Source: Bacteroidota bacterium
GTDB taxonomy: Bacteria > Bacteroidota > Bacteroidia > Flavobacteriales_F > PHOS-HE28
DNA: 39,815 bases
Assembly (NCBI GenBank): GCA_029573495.1
Contig: JAKQEI010000254.1
Coordinates: 1-39,815, forward strand
Direction of reading: 5' to 3'
In this document: piece by piece, positions 16,057-23,012 of the stretch
How the letters are laid out: every line of letters begins with the position of its first letter
Position numbering within the stretch: position 1 is the first letter of the stretch
Notes under the pieces: generated by a model
Database searches by the model: none
Told to the model about the DNA's origin: nothing
The model's input: only the letters and a program-made list of their open reading frames with translations
Translations under genes and position numbers: made by a program

Positions 16057-16617
16057 ATGGAACGGCTCCGGTTCGCAGTGCTGGATGTTGAGACCACCAG
16101 CGGCGATCCTACGGAGGGTCGGGTGATGGAGGTGGCCGTGCTTGCCTTGGACGGGGTGGAGGAAAGGCTTCGTTGGGATTCCCTCATCCAGCCGCGGACG
16201 TCCATCCCAGGCTTCATCCGACGGCTTACCGGCATTGAACCGGACATGTTGAAGGAAGCCCCGTGCTTTCCGGAGGTGGTGCGCACGTTGGGAACACTGA
16301 CCCAGGACCGGATCGTGGTGGCTCACAATGTTCGGTTCGATATGACCGCGCTCATGCACGAGTTCGCGCGCACGGGCCTTGTGTTCGACCGGCCGACCTT
16401 GTGTACGGAACGCCTGTCCCGACTCTTGGTACCACACCTCCCCCACTACAACCTGGGAAGCCTTTGCCGGTACTTCGGGATCGAATTCCTGGCAGCCCAT
16501 CGGGCGTTGAATGACGCGGAGGCCACGGCATCACTATTCACACGGCTGCTCACCGAGTTCGGAGAGGAGCGCGTGCTCGGATGCGTGGTAGGCCCGCCCA
16601 GGCTGCGGCGGGCCTGA
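16057..16617 (+). CDS. DnaQ-like 3'-5' exonuclease (DEDDh family)
   Basis: 186 residues from the ATG at 16057; a further 96 bases upstream are open but encode no conserved sequence, and the exonuclease motif I then sits close to the start. Motif I is FAVLDVETTSGDPTEGRVMEVAV (Asp and Glu ligands), motif II AHNVRFDMTAL (Asp) and motif III HRALNDAEATASLF (His and Asp). This is the DEDDh set seen in the polymerase III epsilon subunit and related exonucleases, which need two metal ions. Bacteroidota often carry longer versions fused to a GIY-YIG domain; that part is missing here. It could proofread or trim DNA or RNA. Its last codons form a hairpin terminator. Confidence 0.88.
   Translation: MERLRFAVLDVETTSGDPTEGRVMEVAVLALDGVEERLRWDSLIQPRTSIPGFIRRLTGIEPDMLKEAPCFPEVVRTLGTLTQDRIVVAHNVRFDMTALMHEFARTGLVFDRPTLCTERLSRLLVPHLPHYNLGSLCRYFGIEFLAAHRALNDAEATASLFTRLLTEFGEERVLGCVVGPPRLRRA
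16590..16615. terminator. Bidirectional terminator inside the 3' end of the exonuclease gene
   Basis: AGGCCCGCC (16590-16598) pairs perfectly with GGCGGGCCT (16607-16615) around an 8-nt loop. The hairpin encodes the last residues GPPRLRR of the exonuclease and reaches the first base of its stop codon. The converging gene stops 1 bp further on, so this is the only place for a shared terminator. Confidence 0.65.
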
Positions 16618-16618
16618 T

Positions 16619-16900
16619 TCAGAGGAGCACGTTCGTCGCCCAGAGGACCCACATCACGACCGAGCAAACGAGGCCGATGGCGCCCAAGCGCAGCCCAAGG
16701 CGTGACCTGCGCACACTAGCCGCCGTATGGCCCTGTGGTTGACGCATGTGCTTCCACCGCCCCCATAGGCCCAAGGCGATCGCCTGCACAGCGAGCACGA
16801 AAGCCAACGATACGAGGTGGACCGCGAAGGACAAGGGAACGCTCAGGGCACCGAATACCAAGGTGACCACGCCGAGCGGGAGGTTCCGTTGCTGCTCCAT
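16619..16900 (-). CDS. Small membrane protein of unknown function
   Basis: 93 residues from the ATG at 16900, which overlaps the coaE stop (TGATG), so it is translationally coupled to coaE. A GTG one codon upstream is an alternative. There are three likely membrane segments: LGVVTLVFGALSVPLSFAV, an adjoining VSLAFVLAVQAIALGLWG, and LGAIGLVCSVVMWVLWATNV at the C-terminus. The loop between the second and third is basic. The general look resembles DUF4190-type small membrane proteins, but no specific family is claimed. It is the last gene of the minus-strand run. Confidence 0.7.
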   Translation of the reverse strand: MEQQRNLPLGVVTLVFGALSVPLSFAVHLVSLAFVLAVQAIALGLWGRWKHMRQPQGHTAASVRRSRLGLRLGAIGLVCSVVMWVLWATNVLL

Positions 16901-17487
16901 CACGACACCAGGTCGAGAAGTGCTTGATGCACCCGCAGCACCTGTGGGATGACGAGTTGCGTATCGTCATTGTGGATCACATGATCGGCGATGGCCAGGC
17001 GACCGGCTTCATCGGTCTGGTTGGCCATACGCACCCGTACCTCCCCCTCCTCCACCCCATCACGTTCCATCACCCGCTTGATCCGCAGCTCCTCGGGTGC
17101 GCACACCACGATCACCTGGTCCAGACCGCTGTGGCCGCCACTTTCCGCCAGGATCGCTGATTCCATGATAACGTAAGGCGCGGTCTGGGCATCAGCCCAG
17201 GCCAGGAAAGACTGGCGCACCCTGGGGTGGATAATGGCGTTCAGGTCATGTAAAGCGATCGGATCGCGGAACACCATCCGCCCCAATGCCGCGCGGTCGA
17301 TCACCCCGGAACGGAACACATCGGGACCGAAACGGGTGTGGACGGATGCCATGGTCCGCTCATCCTCCGAAAGAAGACGCCGCCCCTCCGCATCCGCCTC
17401 GAACACCGGGACACCCAAGGTCCGGAAGACCCGGGCCACGGTGGACTTGCCACTGCCGATCCCACCGGTCGATCCGACCTTGATCAT
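16900..17487 (-). CDS. coaE: Dephospho-CoA kinase
   Basis: 195 residues, normal length. The start MIKVGSTGGIGSGKST contains the P-loop (residues 8-16); most relatives have GLTGGIGSGK. EADAEGRRLL follows (the usual Asp-Ala block), then DLNAIIHPRVR and MESAILAESG, and the lid region with RVMERDGVEEGEVRVRMANQ. The enzyme phosphorylates the 3'-hydroxyl of dephospho-CoA, the last step of coenzyme A synthesis, in the cytoplasm. It lies 13 bp after yajC in the same orientation and overlaps the small membrane protein gene. In many Bacteroidota a YbbR-domain gene sits between yajC and coaE; none is present here. Confidence 0.94.
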   Translation of the reverse strand: MIKVGSTGGIGSGKSTVARVFRTLGVPVFEADAEGRRLLSEDERTMASVHTRFGPDVFRSGVIDRAALGRMVFRDPIALHDLNAIIHPRVRQSFLAWADAQTAPYVIMESAILAESGGHSGLDQVIVVCAPEELRIKRVMERDGVEEGEVRVRMANQTDEAGRLAIADHVIHNDDTQLVIPQVLRVHQALLDLVS

Positions 17488-17500
17488 GGGACGGGCAGCC

Positions 17501-17833
17501 CTATTGGGCTTTCGCTGTCGCCTCGTTCAGGTGCTGCGAGCTGTCCATGGCGATCGCGCTCTTCTCGAAACGCAGGCGTACGTTCGAGTCCACCTCGAGG
17601 AGGATGGTGCTGTCAGCGACCTCCACCACCTTGCCATGCAACCCGCCGATGGTGACCACCTTGGTACCTTTCTGCAGGGATTCACGGAACTTCTTCGCAT
17701 CCTTCGCTTTCTTCTGCTGGGGCCGGATCATGAAGAAGTAGAAGACCACCATCAGGAGGCCCATCATCACGAAGAAGGACCAATCGGCGCCTTTATGTTG
17801 CTGTGCTTGAAGGAGGAAGGTTGCTGTGAGCAT
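17501..17833 (-). CDS. yajC: Preprotein translocase subunit YajC
   Basis: 110 residues. One membrane helix (FFVMMGLLMVVFYFFMI, about residues 20-36) is followed by the family signature RPQQKKAKDAKKFRESLQKG and a small beta-rich cytoplasmic domain with VVTIGGLHGKVVEVADSTILLEV. YajC associates with SecDF at the Sec translocase in the inner membrane. It lies 12 bp after the DUF1573 gene and 13 bp before coaE, consistent with one transcript. The C-terminus is a short polar tail. Confidence 0.94.
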   Translation of the reverse strand: MLTATFLLQAQQHKGADWSFFVMMGLLMVVFYFFMIRPQQKKAKDAKKFRESLQKGTKVVTIGGLHGKVVEVADSTILLEVDSNVRLRFEKSAIAMDSSQHLNEATAKAQ

Positions 17834-17845
17834 CTGTCTATGTTT

Positions 17846-18334
17846 CTACTGGTTCGTGGGCCCTACGACCTCGGCGGTGAGGGTGAGCACATGGCTGGGT
17901 GGTGTGGTATTCGCCACAACGGTAACGGTCTTGTCCTGGCGACCGCTTCGGCCTTCGCTGTCGAAGCTCACGGTGATCCGGGCTCTTTCTCCGGGCCCCA
18001 CCGGCTGCTTGGGCCAGTCCTTGCCCACGGTGCAGCCACAGGATCCGCGCACATCCGAGATCACCAACGGAGAACCTCCCGTGTTCTCGAAGAGGTATAC
18101 GCTGTCCACCTTCGCGCCCTGGACGATGCGCCCGAAGTCAACGTGGGTGTAGGTGAAGGACATCCGTGGCAGCTCGTCCGGGTCCACCTGGTCATAACCG
18201 CTGCTCGGGAAGCGCAGGTCCTGTGCGGATACCTCTTGCTGATCGCCCTCCTGGTGGTCGGTGATGCGACAACTGGTCAGGAGCGCGCCAGCGAGGAATG
18301 GCAGGTACCAGGATATCCGGCGGGGTCCCATCAT
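17846..18334 (-). CDS. DUF1573 domain lipoprotein
   Basis: 162 residues. The N-terminus has a lipoprotein signal with lipobox LLTSC (Cys22). From about residue 58 comes the DUF1573 Ig-like domain: FTYTHVDFGRIVQGAKV, YLFENTGGSPLVISDVRGSCGCT and GERARITVSFDSEGRSG. The domain is abundant in Bacteroidota and has an HYDIN/ASH-like beta-sandwich fold; its molecular role is unknown. The double ATG (18334 and 18331) leaves the start ambiguous by one codon. It lies 3 bp after nusB, so it is almost certainly co-transcribed, as is common for this gene in the phylum. Confidence 0.9.
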   Translation of the reverse strand: MMGPRRISWYLPFLAGALLTSCRITDHQEGDQQEVSAQDLRFPSSGYDQVDPDELPRMSFTYTHVDFGRIVQGAKVDSVYLFENTGGSPLVISDVRGSCGCTVGKDWPKQPVGPGERARITVSFDSEGRSGRQDKTVTVVANTTPPSHVLTLTAEVVGPTNQ

Positions 18335-18337
18335 CGG

Positions 18338-19288
18338 TCAGCTCTCCAGTAATCCGCGTCCCACCTTCCGGATGCGTCCGTCCGTGCGCATCTCGATGAA
18401 CAGCTTGTCCAGCACGCCATTGATGAAGTTCTTGCTCTTCGGGGTGCTGTAGGCCTTGGCGATCTCGATGTACTCGTTCATCGTCACCTTCACGGGGATC
18501 TGGTCGAACACCCGCACCTCGGTCAGGGCCATCTGCATGAGGATCATGTCGCTCAACGCGATACGGTCGCTCTCCCAGTTGCTGGATCGCTCTGAAATGG
18601 CCTTTTCATGCTCCGATGCGAATTCGATGGTCTTCCTGAACAGCAGGGAGGTGAATTCCTGGTCCTCCTTGGTCCCGGAGCCCAGATCAGCGACCAACAG
18701 GTCCCCGGTATCGTCGGGGCGCATCTGCTCGAGAGTCCGTTTCACCAAACCGGCGGCCAGGTCCATATCCTCCAGCCATGCGATGTTGCGTGCCTCGAAC
18801 ACTTCTTGTAGGGCCTCATTGTTCGCGATCAGGTCCGTGAACAGCGCGATGGCGAATCGTTGGTCATGCTTGAAATCACCGCCGCTCTCGATCATATAGG
18901 CCTTCACGGCATCGTTGTTCTCCAGTTCCCGGTACATCGCCGCGAACAACTCGTGATGGCCCACCCAGCTGATCCGACGCTTCTCGCACTCCAGGCGCAG
19001 CCGTTCGCTCGTGGCGATGGACATCACGACGGGATTGTCCACGAACCGTCGATTGGGATTCAGGTCCTCGGGTGTGGGCAGCCTCTTCTTCTTCCGCTCC
19101 TCGAAAACGAGTTCGGCGACATGCCGCAGTTCCCCGAATACGAGCAACAACGACAAGTAGAGGTCTGTCGTCCGTTCAATGCTGGCGAAGAGCTCCTTCT
19201 CGATCCGCGCCGCACTCGCGTCGTCGCTCTGCCAGTAGGCATAGAGCGACTGGAAGGCTTTGATGCGGAGGTAGCGGCGGTTGAGCAT
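18338..19288 (-). CDS. nusB: Transcription antitermination factor NusB
   Basis: 316 residues from the ATG at 19288 (MLNRRYLRIKAFQSLYAYWQ). The open frame continues further upstream but overlaps the dehydrogenase gene and encodes nothing conserved. It is about twice the length of the E. coli protein, as usual in Bacteroidota: the N-terminal half is a lineage-specific helical extension, and the NusB RNA-binding fold is in the C-terminal part, ending in FDQIPVKVTMNEYIEIAKAYSTPKSKNFINGVLDK, which is the classic signature. NusB with NusE binds boxA RNA and supports rRNA transcription. It lies 25 bp after the amino-acid dehydrogenase gene. Confidence 0.95.
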   Translation of the reverse strand: MLNRRYLRIKAFQSLYAYWQSDDASAARIEKELFASIERTTDLYLSLLLVFGELRHVAELVFEERKKKRLPTPEDLNPNRRFVDNPVVMSIATSERLRLECEKRRISWVGHHELFAAMYRELENNDAVKAYMIESGGDFKHDQRFAIALFTDLIANNEALQEVFEARNIAWLEDMDLAAGLVKRTLEQMRPDDTGDLLVADLGSGTKEDQEFTSLLFRKTIEFASEHEKAISERSSNWESDRIALSDMILMQMALTEVRVFDQIPVKVTMNEYIEIAKAYSTPKSKNFINGVLDKLFIEMRTDGRIRKVGRGLLES

Positions 19289-19313
19289 GGAAGGATCCTT
19301 CGCGAAATGGCGG

Positions 19314-20426
19314 TCAGAAGCGCATGCCGGCTTCCCGGATGCTGTTGATGCGTTCCTCGGCCGCCTGGTTGGCAGCGAGGTAGGTGGGAATGCCTTTTTC
19401 CGCGCTGGCCTTGAATATGCGCAGTGCCGTTTCGTAGATGCCCTCGGTCTGCCGCAGGGCGGCCTTCCGGTTGTATCCCTTTCGTTCCCAGGCACAGTTG
19501 ATGATCCCGCCGGCGTTGATCAGGTAGTCCGGTGCATAAAGGATGCCTTTCTCCATCACAGTGCGACCATGCACCGCTTCATCGGCCAGCTGGTTGTTCG
19601 CCGCACCAGCGATCACGCTGCACTTCAAGCGTTTCAGGGTGTCATCGTTCACCGTTGCGCCCAAGGCACAGGGCGAATAGATGTCCATGTCCACGTCATA
19701 GATGGCATCCGGCTTCACGAGCGTGATCGAGGGGAATTCGGCTTTGATGGCGGCCAGCTTGTCATCGTGGATGTCCGTCAGGAACACGGTGGCACCGTCC
19801 TTCACCAGGAGGGCCACCAGACCTTTTCCCACGTTCCCGGCTCCTTGTACGGCCACTTTACGGCCGCTGAGGTCATCCGTGCCGTAGGCGGTCTTGGCAG
19901 CGGCCTTCAGCCCACAGTAGACGCCGTAGGCCGTTACCGGGCTCGGGTCGCCGCTCCCACCCATCTCTTCCGGAAGTCCGGCCACGTATCGGGTCTCCTT
20001 CAATACGTTCACCATTTCGGTGATGTTCATCCCCACGTCCTCCGCAGTGATGTACCGACCGTTCAGGCTATCCACGAAGCGGCCGAAGCGTCTGAACATG
20101 GCCTCGGTCTTCTGGGTGCGCGCATCCCCGATGATCACGGCCTTGCCGCCTCCCAGGTCGAGGCCCGCGAGCGAACTCTTATAGGTCATGCCACGGCTCA
20201 ACCGCAATACGTCGTTCAAGGCTTCCACCTCGGAGGCGTAGGGCCACATGCGTGTCCCACCCAACGCAGGACCCAGGGTGGTGTCGTGGATGGCGATGAT
20301 GGCCTTCAGCCCCGTCGATCGGTCGTGACAGAAGAGGACCTCTTCGTGATCGTGCTTCTCCATCCGGCCCAGCACCAGGTCGGTTGTGACGCTCTTGATG
20401 GTGGTGTTGACCATGGCTTCGCTCAT
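19314..20426 (-). CDS. Leu/Phe/Val dehydrogenase family protein
   Basis: 370 residues. The substrate domain has LGPALGGTRMWPY, MTYKSSLAGLDLGGGKAVI with the two conserved lysines (83 and 95), and TAEDVGM. The NAD-binding Rossmann domain has VAVQGAGNVGKGL, then ADEAVHGRTVMEKGILYAPDYLINAGG near the C-terminus. The enzyme reversibly deaminates a branched-chain or aromatic amino acid to its 2-oxo acid with NAD+. Leucine or valine is the usual substrate in Bacteroidota, feeding branched-chain fatty acid synthesis; the specificity is not certain here. It is the first gene of the minus-strand run and has a perfect -7 box about 105 bp upstream. Confidence 0.93.
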   Translation of the reverse strand: MSEAMVNTTIKSVTTDLVLGRMEKHDHEEVLFCHDRSTGLKAIIAIHDTTLGPALGGTRMWPYASEVEALNDVLRLSRGMTYKSSLAGLDLGGGKAVIIGDARTQKTEAMFRRFGRFVDSLNGRYITAEDVGMNITEMVNVLKETRYVAGLPEEMGGSGDPSPVTAYGVYCGLKAAAKTAYGTDDLSGRKVAVQGAGNVGKGLVALLVKDGATVFLTDIHDDKLAAIKAEFPSITLVKPDAIYDVDMDIYSPCALGATVNDDTLKRLKCSVIAGAANNQLADEAVHGRTVMEKGILYAPDYLINAGGIINCAWERKGYNRKAALRQTEGIYETALRIFKASAEKGIPTYLAANQAAEERINSIREAGMRF

Positions 20427-20484
20427 TTCAAAGTTCGATATCCGTCCGCACCGCGGGCAGCGGCCCGCTCCTTCGCTCCCGGTC

Positions 20485-20492
20485 TACCTTTG
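20485..20492 (+). promoter_or_regulatory. -7 promoter box of the ABC exporter gene
   Basis: TACCTTTG is a perfect match to TAnnTTTG, 63 bp before the ATG at 20556. No TTTG at -33. It faces the minus-strand promoter at 20530-20537. Confidence 0.6.
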
Positions 20493-20529
20493 CCACGCCG
20501 TTCTCATGGCACCTTTCCGGAGAGCGGCG

Positions 20530-20537
20530 CAAAAGTA
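20530..20537 (-). promoter_or_regulatory. -7 promoter box of the dehydrogenase-nusB-coaE run
   Basis: The minus strand reads TACTTTTG, a perfect match to TAnnTTTG, 103 bp before the dehydrogenase ATG. It lies inside the leader predicted for the ABC exporter gene, so the two transcripts would overlap at their 5' ends by about 20-30 nt. Confidence 0.6.
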
Positions 20538-20555
20538 GCACGTTCCTGCCCCACG

Positions 20556-22433
20556 ATGCGACCGCTCCTGAAGCTGAACCCCTACCTGGCGAAGTACCGG
20601 TGGCACCTTCTTCTTGGGACCGTGTTCATCACGCTCAGCAACCTATTCGCGGTGTATTCCCCACAGGTGGTGCGCGAGGCCATCGATCTCATCGCCCAAG
20701 GGATCGCGAGGCTCGATGGCCCGGTTCCGGATGGCCTTGCCGTGCCATCGACCTTGGACGTATGGCTCGGTTGGACCGGTCTGGACCTTCAAGCGTACCT
20801 GAATGAACGCCTGGAAGCCGATGGCATGAAGGCCATGGTGGTCTGGTGTGCCGGTCTGCTCGCCATACTCTATCTCGTCTTCTCGCTACTGAAGGGCTTC
20901 TTCATGTTCCTCATGCGACAGACCATCATCGTGGTGAGCCGTTTGATCGAGTATGACCTTAAGAACAGGATCTACGAGCACTACCAGCAGTTGGACCGGG
21001 CGTTCTACAAACGGAACAGCACCGGTGATCTGATGAACCGGATCAGTGAGGATGTCGGCAAGGTGCGCATGTACCTCGGGCCGGCGATCATGTACACCAT
21101 CAACCTCGTGGTCCTGTTCGTGCTGTGTATCGCGTTCATGCTGAACGTGAACGTTGAACTGACGCTCTGGACCCTGGCCCCCCTCCCGATCATGAGCGTG
21201 ATCATCTACCGGGTGAGCGATGTGATCAACCTGCGGAGCATGAGGGTGCAACAAGAACAAAGTCGGTTGAGTTCCCTGGCCCAGGAGAGCTTCAGCGGGG
21301 TCCGCGTGCTCCGTTCCTATGCGAAGGAGGATTCGGCTGTTGAGCGTTTCGCGGAAGCGGCGGATGCGTACCGGACCCGCACCATGGCCCAGGCCCGGGT
21401 CGATGCCCTCTTCATGCCGTCCATCATGCTGTTGATCGGACTGAGCACGGTGATCACGATCTTCATCGGTGGGCGGAAGCTCTTGAATGGTGATCCAACG
21501 GTGACCGTGGGGAACATCGCCGAGTTCGTGATCTATGTGAACATGCTCACCTGGCCCTTCGCCTCCGTTGGATGGGTCACCTCCCTGGTTCAGCAGGCAT
21601 CAGCCAGCATGGTCAGGGTGAATGAATTCCTGGATACCCGCCCGGCCATACGAAGCGAGGCGGATGACCTTGTCGAGGTCCATGGCGGCATCACCTTCGA
21701 TAACGTGAGCTTCACCTATCCGGATACGGGGGTCAAGGCATTGGATGGGGTGTCCTTCCATGTACAGGCCGGTACGAGGTTGGCTGTCGTGGGGCACACC
21801 GGATCCGGGAAGAGCACCCTGGCCGAGCTCATCGGACGTGTCTACGACGCCTCGGAGGGCGAGGTGCGGATCGACGGGACCCCGATCCGCCGGGTCTCCC
21901 TGTCCAAACTGCGGAGCCGGTCGAGCGTGGTCCCGCAGGAAGTCCTGCTTTTCAGTGATTCCATCCGGAACAACATCGCCTTCGGGCTGGTGGATGGGAT
22001 GGACGCTCCAGAGGAGCGCATTCAGCAAGCCGCTCGGAAAGCCCGGGTCCATGAGGATATCATGAGCTTCCCCAAGGGCTACGAGACCATGGTCGGTGAA
22101 CGGGGTATCACCCTGAGCGGCGGGCAGAAGCAACGGGTGAGCATCGCACGGGCCATCATCGCCGAACCCACCATCCTGATCCTCGACGATGCCCTGAGCG
22201 CAGTGGATACCGCGACGGAGGAGGCCATCCTACGGGAGTTGCGCGCCGTGATGGAGGGAAGAACCACCATCATCATCAGCCATCGTATCAGTGCCGTGCG
22301 TGATGCGGACCATATCCTGGTCCTCGAACATGGCAGGGTGGCCGAGGAAGGCCGGCATGATGACCTGCTCGCCTCGAAGGGCATTTATGCCCGGATGCAT
22401 GAGGAGCAGGTGTTGGAGGAAGCGCGTGCTTGA
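20556..22433 (+). CDS. ABC exporter, fused permease and ATPase (MsbA-like)
   Basis: 625 residues from the ATG at 20556 (MRPLLKLNPYLAKYRWHLLLG); a much longer upstream open frame overlaps the opposite-strand dehydrogenase gene and is not coding. The N-terminal part (about 1-340) has six membrane segments, with a longer first outside loop (about residues 45-85). The ATPase domain has Walker A GHTGSGKST at 413-421, the Q loop in SVVPQEVLLFSD, the signature LSGGQKQR, Walker B ILILDDALSAVD and the His switch ISHR. It should form a homodimeric type IV exporter, perhaps for lipids or drugs; the substrate is not predictable. A weak hairpin follows at 22437-22449. Confidence 0.94.
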   Translation: MRPLLKLNPYLAKYRWHLLLGTVFITLSNLFAVYSPQVVREAIDLIAQGIARLDGPVPDGLAVPSTLDVWLGWTGLDLQAYLNERLEADGMKAMVVWCAGLLAILYLVFSLLKGFFMFLMRQTIIVVSRLIEYDLKNRIYEHYQQLDRAFYKRNSTGDLMNRISEDVGKVRMYLGPAIMYTINLVVLFVLCIAFMLNVNVELTLWTLAPLPIMSVIIYRVSDVINLRSMRVQQEQSRLSSLAQESFSGVRVLRSYAKEDSAVERFAEAADAYRTRTMAQARVDALFMPSIMLLIGLSTVITIFIGGRKLLNGDPTVTVGNIAEFVIYVNMLTWPFASVGWVTSLVQQASASMVRVNEFLDTRPAIRSEADDLVEVHGGITFDNVSFTYPDTGVKALDGVSFHVQAGTRLAVVGHTGSGKSTLAELIGRVYDASEGEVRIDGTPIRRVSLSKLRSRSSVVPQEVLLFSDSIRNNIAFGLVDGMDAPEERIQQAARKARVHEDIMSFPKGYETMVGERGITLSGGQKQRVSIARAIIAEPTILILDDALSAVDTATEEAILRELRAVMEGRTTIIISHRISAVRDADHILVLEHGRVAEEGRHDDLLASKGIYARMHEEQVLEEARA

Positions 22434-22470
22434 ACCCCGGTGGAACCGGACCCGGCGGGACCGCGGCGGA

Positions 22471-22501
22471 TTTGGATTATCCCTCCACTCCCCTATATTT
22501 G
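22471..22501 (+). promoter_or_regulatory. Complete Bacteroidota promoter before the PUR-domain gene
   Basis: TTTG (22471-22474) is followed after 19 bp by TATATTTG (22494-22501), a perfect match to the Bacteroidota -33/-7 promoter. The start codon is 36 bp downstream. It is the best promoter in the window and lies in a locally AT-rich patch. Confidence 0.8.
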
Positions 22502-22537
22502 ATTGGGTCTTGGAGTGTTACAAGGCTGTTGAGCATC

Positions 22538-22888
22538 ATGCAGGACGATCGAGAGGACGTATTCTCCAAAGCGGTCCGCGCCGGAAAGCGCACCTACTTC
22601 TTTGATGTGAAGAGCACGCGGGGACGCGATCTCTACCTCACCATCACCGAGAGCAAGAAGCATACCCACGAGGATGGTACGGCCCACTACGACAAACACA
22701 AGATCTTCCTTTACAAGGAGGATTTCGACAAGTTCATGGACGGGTTGCGGGAAGCCTTCGACGAGATAGACCGACTGCGCAGCACGGGTGAGTACATGCG
22801 CGAGGAAACCGCTCCACCCGTGGATAAGAGCGATCGGTCCGGATTCACGGACGTGAATTTCGAGGACTTGGGCCGGAAGGACGTGTGA
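22538..22888 (+). CDS. PUR-alpha-like nucleic-acid-binding protein (DUF3276)
   Basis: 116 residues from the ATG at 22538 (MQDDREDVFSKAVRAGKRTYFFDVKSTR style opening); the frame extends upstream but the promoter lies within that extension. The core AGKRTYFFDVKSTRGRDLYL, ITESKK and KHKIFLYKEDFDKF is the PUR repeat of the DUF3276 family, widespread in Bacteroidota and spirochaetes. Relatives such as BpuR of Borrelia bind DNA and RNA. The C-terminal 30 residues are acidic and probably disordered. It has a strong promoter of its own and may be an abundant small regulator or RNA-binding protein (inference). Confidence 0.9.
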   Translation: MQDDREDVFSKAVRAGKRTYFFDVKSTRGRDLYLTITESKKHTHEDGTAHYDKHKIFLYKEDFDKFMDGLREAFDEIDRLRSTGEYMREETAPPVDKSDRSGFTDVNFEDLGRKDV

Positions 22889-22913
22889 CACGCCTGCTGC
22901 ACCCCGCCCCCCT

Positions 22914-22921
22914 TACTTTTA
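22914..22921 (+). promoter_or_regulatory. Possible -7 box of kup
   Basis: TACTTTTA has seven of eight matches to TAnnTTTG and lies 91 bp before the chosen kup start, in the 124-bp gap. No clear -33 element was found. Confidence 0.35.
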
Positions 22922-23012
22922 CCTGGTCGTCAAGCGGTTCGTTCCATGAGGTCCTCATTGCTTCTGTGAGCATGTGGAACCAGGAAGTCCCCGGCTGACC
23001 TTTGGAGCGCAG

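Noticed and set aside
19281..20555. N-terminal extension of the ABC exporter by 425 codons
   Set aside because: It is antisense to the dehydrogenase gene, and the exporter's conserved N-terminus and promoter lie at 20485-20556.
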